Source: JBBQZP01 sp038207585 (GTDB lineage Bacteria; Pseudomonadota; Alphaproteobacteria; Rhodobacterales; Rhodobacteraceae). Taken from it: a stretch of DNA of 64,000 nucleotides. The stretch is from NCBI GenBank assembly GCA_038207585.1, contig JBBQZP010000015.1:1-64000 (forward strand), given 5' to 3'. The position numbers and the translations under genes are program-made. The notes under the pieces were generated by a model. That model had not been told where the DNA came from, searched no databases, and worked only from the letters and a program-made list of their open reading frames with translations. This document shows positions 60,348-64,000 of the stretch, piece by piece (positions within the stretch are counted from its first letter, which is position 1; the number at the start of each line of letters is the position of its first letter).

Positions 60348-61727
60348 TCAGCCGAATACCTTCGTCAATGCCACATCAATCGCGCCGGTGATCTCGTCGA
60401 TATCATCCGCCGTCGCAATCAGCGCGGGCGACAGGCACAGCGTGTTGTTGAACCCCGGCAAGCTGCGGTTGGTCATGCCGATGATGACCCCTTGCGCCAT
60501 GCAATCAGCGACCACCGCCGCGACCTTTTTCTCGTCCGCAGGCTCGCGTGTGCCGCGATCCGCAACCAGTTCCGCGCCGCAGAAAAGCCCCGCCCCGCGC
60601 ACATCACCGATCACCGGATGCTTCTCGGCCAGCGCCCGCAGGTTCGACAAGACCCGCTCGCCCATTATCAGGGTGTTGTCCAACAGCCCCTCATCCTCGA
60701 TGATGCGCATGTTCTCCAGCGCCGCTGCGGGCCCCGAAGTGCAACCGCCAAAGGTCGAGATATCGCGGAAATAGCTCATCGGATCGCTGGCATCATCCTT
60801 GAACATGTCGAACACGGCTTCGGTCGTGACCGCACAGGAAATCGCCGCATAACCCGAGGCGACACCTTTGGCCATCGTCACGAAATCGGGCTTGATGCCG
60901 TAATTCTGATAGCCAAACCATGTGCCCGTCCGGCCCACGCCGCAGACCACTTCGTCGATATGGATCAGGATGTCATATTTGCGGCAAATCTCCTGTACCC
61001 GGTCCCAATAGCCTGCGGGGGGCACGATCACGCCGCCGCCTGCCGTCACCGGCTCAAGGCAAATCGCGCCGATCGTATCCGGGCCTTCGCGCAGGATCAC
61101 CTCTTCGATCGCATCCGCCGCGCGCTCGCCATAGTTCGCGACATCCCACTGCTTGCGGTATTCCAGGCAATGCGGAACCTCCACGAACCCCGGCGTGAAC
61201 GGGCCATATTGCGCATTGCGCTGCGGCTGACCGCCTGCCGATAGCGCAGTAATCGTGGTGCCGTGATAATCCCGCTCGCGGTACAGGATCTTGGACTTCT
61301 TCCCGCCGTGGTGCCGGTGCGAGATCTGGCGCACCATCTTGAACACCTTCTCGTTCGCTTCCGACCCCGAGTTCGCATAGTAAACCCGGCTCAGCCCTGG
61401 CATTTTCGAGATCAGCTTTTCGGCGAACAGCGCGCCGGGGATCGACCCCGCCGATCCGGCAAAGTAATTCAGCTTGATCAACTGGTCGCGCACCGCATCG
61501 GCAATCGACACGCGGCCATAGCCCACGTTCACCGTCCACACGCCGCCCGACACGGCGTCGATATGTTCCTTGCCGCGCGCATCCCAGACCCGCATGCCCT
61601 TGCCCTCGACGATGATGCGCGGATCAACCGTCTCGAATGTCTTGTGCTGGATCAGATGGTGCCAGACATGGGCCTTGTCGGCATCGACTACACCCGAGAT
61701 ATCGTTGCTGTATCCGCGTCCGTCCAT
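60348..61727 (-). CDS. tpa: Taurine--pyruvate aminotransferase
   Basis: This 459-residue class III aminotransferase converts taurine + pyruvate to sulfoacetaldehyde + alanine. NSGSEANEKVFKMVRQ (PLP phosphate site), HIDEVVCGVGRTG and MAKGVASGYAAISCAV (Schiff-base Lys) are visible. GLFCGAELVADRGTREPADEKKVAAVVADCMAQGVIIGMTNRS is typical of the Tpa subgroup. Its genomic linkage to tauR and xsc supports the specificity. AGGAGAT lies 8 nt before the ATG. It is the first gene of the sulfonate cluster, with candidate TauR repeats 80-112 nt upstream. Confidence 0.95.
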   Translation of the reverse strand: MDGRGYSNDISGVVDADKAHVWHHLIQHKTFETVDPRIIVEGKGMRVWDARGKEHIDAVSGGVWTVNVGYGRVSIADAVRDQLIKLNYFAGSAGSIPGALFAEKLISKMPGLSRVYYANSGSEANEKVFKMVRQISHRHHGGKKSKILYRERDYHGTTITALSAGGQPQRNAQYGPFTPGFVEVPHCLEYRKQWDVANYGERAADAIEEVILREGPDTIGAICLEPVTAGGGVIVPPAGYWDRVQEICRKYDILIHIDEVVCGVGRTGTWFGYQNYGIKPDFVTMAKGVASGYAAISCAVTTEAVFDMFKDDASDPMSYFRDISTFGGCTSGPAAALENMRIIEDEGLLDNTLIMGERVLSNLRALAEKHPVIGDVRGAGLFCGAELVADRGTREPADEKKVAAVVADCMAQGVIIGMTNRSLPGFNNTLCLSPALIATADDIDEITGAIDVALTKVFG

Positions 61728-61806
61728 GATGATCTCCTGACTGGCGGGCAGCTGCGCCCGGGCTTTGCATGATTTCGGCGATCATCCGGCATCGCCGATG
61801 CAAATC

Positions 61807-61839
61807 TTAGGGCCAGTCTGGCGCGCGTGCTAGCACCAG
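61807..61839 (-). promoter_or_regulatory. Candidate TauR-binding direct repeats in the tpa promoter region
   Basis: On the minus strand CTGGTGCTAG (61839-61830) and CTGGCCCTAA (61816-61807) are direct repeats 23 bp apart, matching the remembered TauR repeat CTGGACYTAA at 7 and 9 of 10 positions. They lie about 80 nt before the tpa ATG. A GCATC/GATGC inverted repeat follows downstream (around 61789-61801). Confidence 0.6.
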
Positions 61840-61946
61840 TTTTGCCTTCTTTGCAGGGAAAATCACGTTGGCATCTTTTGTCGCAGGGTTTTTTGCCGAA
61901 AGGTCGGCCCTGCCCCCGGCTTGCGAGGCGATTTGCGGCATCATCA

Positions 61947-62957
61947 TCATGCTGCGCGCAATGCCACCTCGGCCAGCGCCTGATCCAGAAGGGCAAGGCC
62001 CGCCCCCGGTCGCGAGGCACCCTCCGACAGCACCCGCCGCCAGCCACGCGCGCCGGGGCGGCCGGTGAACAGGCCCAGCATGTGCCGGGTGATCTGGTGC
62101 AGACGACCGCCCGCCGCCAGATGCGCCGAAATATAGGGCTGCATCGCCGCGACAACGCCTGCCTCATCCAGGCCCGAGGCCTCTGGCACCGCCCCTTCCA
62201 ACCCCGGCGCATCCCCCCAAAGCGCATCCGCACCGATCAGAACGTTGGCCGGGTCGTGATAGGCTGCGCGCCCGATCATCACCCCGTCGATGCCCCGATC
62301 CAGCAGCGCGCGGGCCTGCGCCAGCGTCGCCACCCCGCCATTCAAACTGATCGCAAGCTGCGGGAATGCGACCTTCATCGCAAAGACCAGCGGATAATCC
62401 AGCGGCGGAATCTCGCGGTTTTCCTTGGGTGAAAGGCCCTGCAACCATGCCTTGCGGGCGTGGATCGTCACCTGTCGCACCCCGGCCCCCGCCACATGAT
62501 ACAGAAAATCGGGCAGCGTGTCCTGCGGCACCTGATCATCGACACCGATCCGGCATTTCACCGTTATCGGCACCGGGCTTTCCGCGACCATCGCGCGCAA
62601 GCATTCGGCCACCAGTGCCGGGCGCTCCATCAGGACGGCACCAAAACAGCCTGATTGCACCCGGTCTGACGGGCAGCCGACGTTAAGGTTGATCTCGTCA
62701 TATCCATACGGAGCCGCCAGCCGCACCGCCTGCGCCAACTCGGCCGGGTCCGACCCGCCCAATTGCAGGGCAACGGGGTGTTCAGCGGCATCATGCCCCA
62801 GCAACCGCGCGCGCGGCCCGTGAATCACGGCAGCCGCCGTGACCATCTCGGTATATAACAGGGCGCGGCGTGACATCAGCCGGTGAAAGAACCGGCAGTG
62901 ACAATCAGTCCAATCCATCATCGGTGCTACGGATAGTCTGGCATGGTGGTTTATCAT
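61947..62957 (-). CDS. dusA: tRNA-dihydrouridine(20/20a) synthase
   Basis: This 336-residue FMN enzyme reduces uridines in the tRNA D-loop. SVAPMMDWTDCHCRFFHRLMS at the N-terminus is the DusA subgroup signature. NLNVGCPSDRVQSGCFGAVLM contains the catalytic Cys, and TIHARKAWLQGLSPKENR and NGGVATLAQA are family blocks. The start MINHHARLS at 62957 is chosen; an ATG 18 codons upstream begins a non-conserved extension. It is co-directional with, but separate from, tpa (219-nt gap). Confidence 0.95.
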   Translation of the reverse strand: MINHHARLSVAPMMDWTDCHCRFFHRLMSRRALLYTEMVTAAAVIHGPRARLLGHDAAEHPVALQLGGSDPAELAQAVRLAAPYGYDEINLNVGCPSDRVQSGCFGAVLMERPALVAECLRAMVAESPVPITVKCRIGVDDQVPQDTLPDFLYHVAGAGVRQVTIHARKAWLQGLSPKENREIPPLDYPLVFAMKVAFPQLAISLNGGVATLAQARALLDRGIDGVMIGRAAYHDPANVLIGADALWGDAPGLEGAVPEASGLDEAGVVAAMQPYISAHLAAGGRLHQITRHMLGLFTGRPGARGWRRVLSEGASRPGAGLALLDQALAEVALRAA

Positions 62958-63358
62958 CGTTTTTCTTGCATCTTCAAACTGTTCGCGTCGATTTCCGCTA
63001 CGCTGGACCACCCATTCATAGCCCCGAAGCCGTTCCTCTGCGGCGACTCATGGCAGACACAACAGACCCTGAACGATAGGGGTTGTCCCGACCGATCGTC
63101 CGTGGCCCGCCCGCACACGTTCGGTGACCTGCCTGATCCTCATATAGCCGATATATGTGCTGTTGGGAAATCGCCCCGCCGCAGGAAAGGCGCAGCCATC
63201 GGCATGGCCAAATTTTCTGAGAACCCTACGATAAACACACCTTTATCAAGCTTTCGAAGGATACGAATGGAAAGCCTGATTGGATCTGTCACAGTCCCGT
63301 GCCACCCGTTCGCTCAAACACTCGGCAAGCAACACTTTGCCCAGATCACGAAACCCGG
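62958..63358. other. Intergenic region without a supported gene
   Basis: These 401 nt lie between dusA and iolB. A 167-codon plus-strand frame (62943-63446) crosses it but overlaps both neighbours, lacks a ribosome-binding site and shows no protein-like pattern. The region is less GC-rich. It holds an inverted repeat CATATA (63141-63146)/TATATG (63152-63157) that could be an operator. I see no RNA gene. Confidence 0.5.
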
Positions 63359-64000
63359 CTATGCGTCGCGCTGCAGGATCCATTCCACCTCGGGCGCGGG
63401 AACGAACCGCCATTTGCGTAGTGGGCCTGCCATGACATTCAGATAATACATCCCGAACCCATATGGCGCGCCGCAGGGGTGGTGGCCGCGCGGAACAAGC
63501 ACCACATCGCCATCTGAAACCGCCATGGTTTCATCAAGCGAGCCGTCATCGGTGTAGACGCGCTGGATGCCAAATCCACTGGCCGGATCAAGACGGTGAT
63601 AATAGGTTTCTTCCAGATATGTTATGCGCGGATAGTCGTCTTCATCATGGCGGTGGCTGGGATAGGATGACCAATGCCCTGCCGGGGTGAACACCTCGGT
63701 GACCAAAAGGCTGTCACAGAAATCTTCATTCTCCATCGCGATGTTGTTGATGTAGCGGGTATTGGTGCCCTTGCCGCGCGCGGTCAGCGTGATGCCATCC
63801 GGGCCGATCCGCCGCGCCGCATGTCCCCCCTTTGCGGGGGCAGAGCAGACGGCAATCACGCAATCCGTCGTTGCCGTTGCTGTCCACTCACAGTCACCGG
63901 GCAGATACAGGCAATGGGGCGGCGATTTTTCGAACACATCCATCCGGTCGCCAAGAATACCCCAGTCCTGCCCGGCCCCGGTGATCGAAGCCTTGCCCTG
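63359..64000 (-). CDS. iolB: 5-deoxy-glucuronate isomerase, 5' end outside the window
   Basis: The C-terminal 213 residues of IolB, which isomerises 5-deoxy-D-glucuronate in myo-inositol catabolism, are present. Cupin features include SYPSHRHDEDDYPRITYLEETYYHRLDPASGFGIQRVYTDDGSLDE (metal-binding His and Glu) and VLVPRGHHPCGAPYGFGMYYLNVMAGPLRKW. Reading remains open to the right edge (GQDWGILGDRMDVFE matches the family N-terminal half), so the Met at 63943 is internal rather than the start. Family length is about 270. Other iol genes are expected further right. Confidence 0.94.
   Translation of the reverse strand, partial: QGKASITGAGQDWGILGDRMDVFEKSPPHCLYLPGDCEWTATATTDCVIAVCSAPAKGGHAARRIGPDGITLTARGKGTNTRYINNIAMENEDFCDSLLVTEVFTPAGHWSSYPSHRHDEDDYPRITYLEETYYHRLDPASGFGIQRVYTDDGSLDETMAVSDGDVVLVPRGHHPCGAPYGFGMYYLNVMAGPLRKWRFVPAPEVEWILQRDA

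Noticed and set aside
60081..61244. 387-codon plus-strand frame opposite tpa
   Set aside because: Antisense shadow, no start signal.
62943..63446. 167-codon plus-strand frame across the dusA-iolB gap
   Set aside because: Overlaps both neighbours, no ribosome-binding site, no protein-like pattern.
1..64000. CRISPR array, insertion sequence, prophage or toxin-antitoxin pair
   Set aside because: No regularly spaced repeats, transposase, integrase or typical TA pair seen; gene content is uniform in composition and largely syntenic-looking.

Overview
The window looks like chromosomal DNA of an alphaproteobacterium of the Rhodobacterales (Rhodobacter/Roseobacter group). The reasons are high GC with matching codon use, tightly overlapping operons, a tpa-tauR-xsc taurine operon in the order I recall from Rhodobacter capsulatus, an N-terminally extended PstC/PstA pair, DUF4167 and DUF1499 genes, and a lptF-lptG-lptD-surA-pdxA-rsmA cluster. 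I see no phage, insertion sequence, integrase or CRISPR array. Gene content is mostly core metabolism and housekeeping, and the accessory interest lies at 49-62 kb.

Layout. 1-6 kb: glgP-glgB-glgC glycogen operon (minus strand). 6-10.5 kb: a dipeptidase, then a copper module in which copA and its MerR/CueR-type regulator overlap, with a CueR-type promoter facing a divergent copZ. 10.6-15.1 kb: a small Gln/Pro-rich protein, a TfoX C-terminal-domain protein, ndk, an ABC-F ATPase, a MarC-family protein and a membrane-anchored retropepsin-like protease. 15.3-24.9 kb: pepA-holC (minus) divergent from the LPS-assembly/outer-membrane cluster lptF, lptG, lptD, surA, pdxA, rsmA. 24.9-32.5 kb: a DUF4167 protein, then a minus-strand run of aminotransferase, agmatinase, DUF1499 protein, prfA and prmC (polyamine catabolism followed by translation termination), plus a small secreted protein and an M20 amidohydrolase. 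32.6-35.6 kb: mazG, a ferric-iron-type binding protein and a nucleoside hydrolase. 35.6-42.9 kb: the complete Pho module phoR / pstS-pstC-pstA-pstB-phoU-phoB, with a triple Pho box before pstS. 43-49.3 kb: a hypothetical protein, tRNA-Val(CAC), an HU-like protein, lon with a heat-shock-like promoter, an old-yellow-enzyme reductase and tgt.

49.4-61.7 kb is a compact sulfonate (taurine) dissimilation cluster, all on the minus strand and largely joined by 1-4 nt overlaps: tpa, tauR, xsc, a TauE/SafE exporter, ackA, soeA, soeB, soeC and a mandelate-racemase-like enolase. Taurine would be transaminated to sulfoacetaldehyde, cleaved by Xsc to acetyl phosphate and sulfite, the acetyl phosphate used by acetate kinase for ATP, and the sulfite exported or oxidised by a SoeABC-type molybdoenzyme. 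The enolase-superfamily member is an unexplained passenger with an intact catalytic array. The window closes with dusA and the 3' part of iolB.

Two families of dispersed intergenic repeats cross these functional blocks. One is a double palindrome of about 44 nt (four copies). The other is a 23-nt GAGTATTT...ATGAAG element (four copies plus one truncated copy). They are the main structure not explained by the genes. All coordinates, starts and motifs were read by eye; names of DNA-binding consensus sites are from memory.
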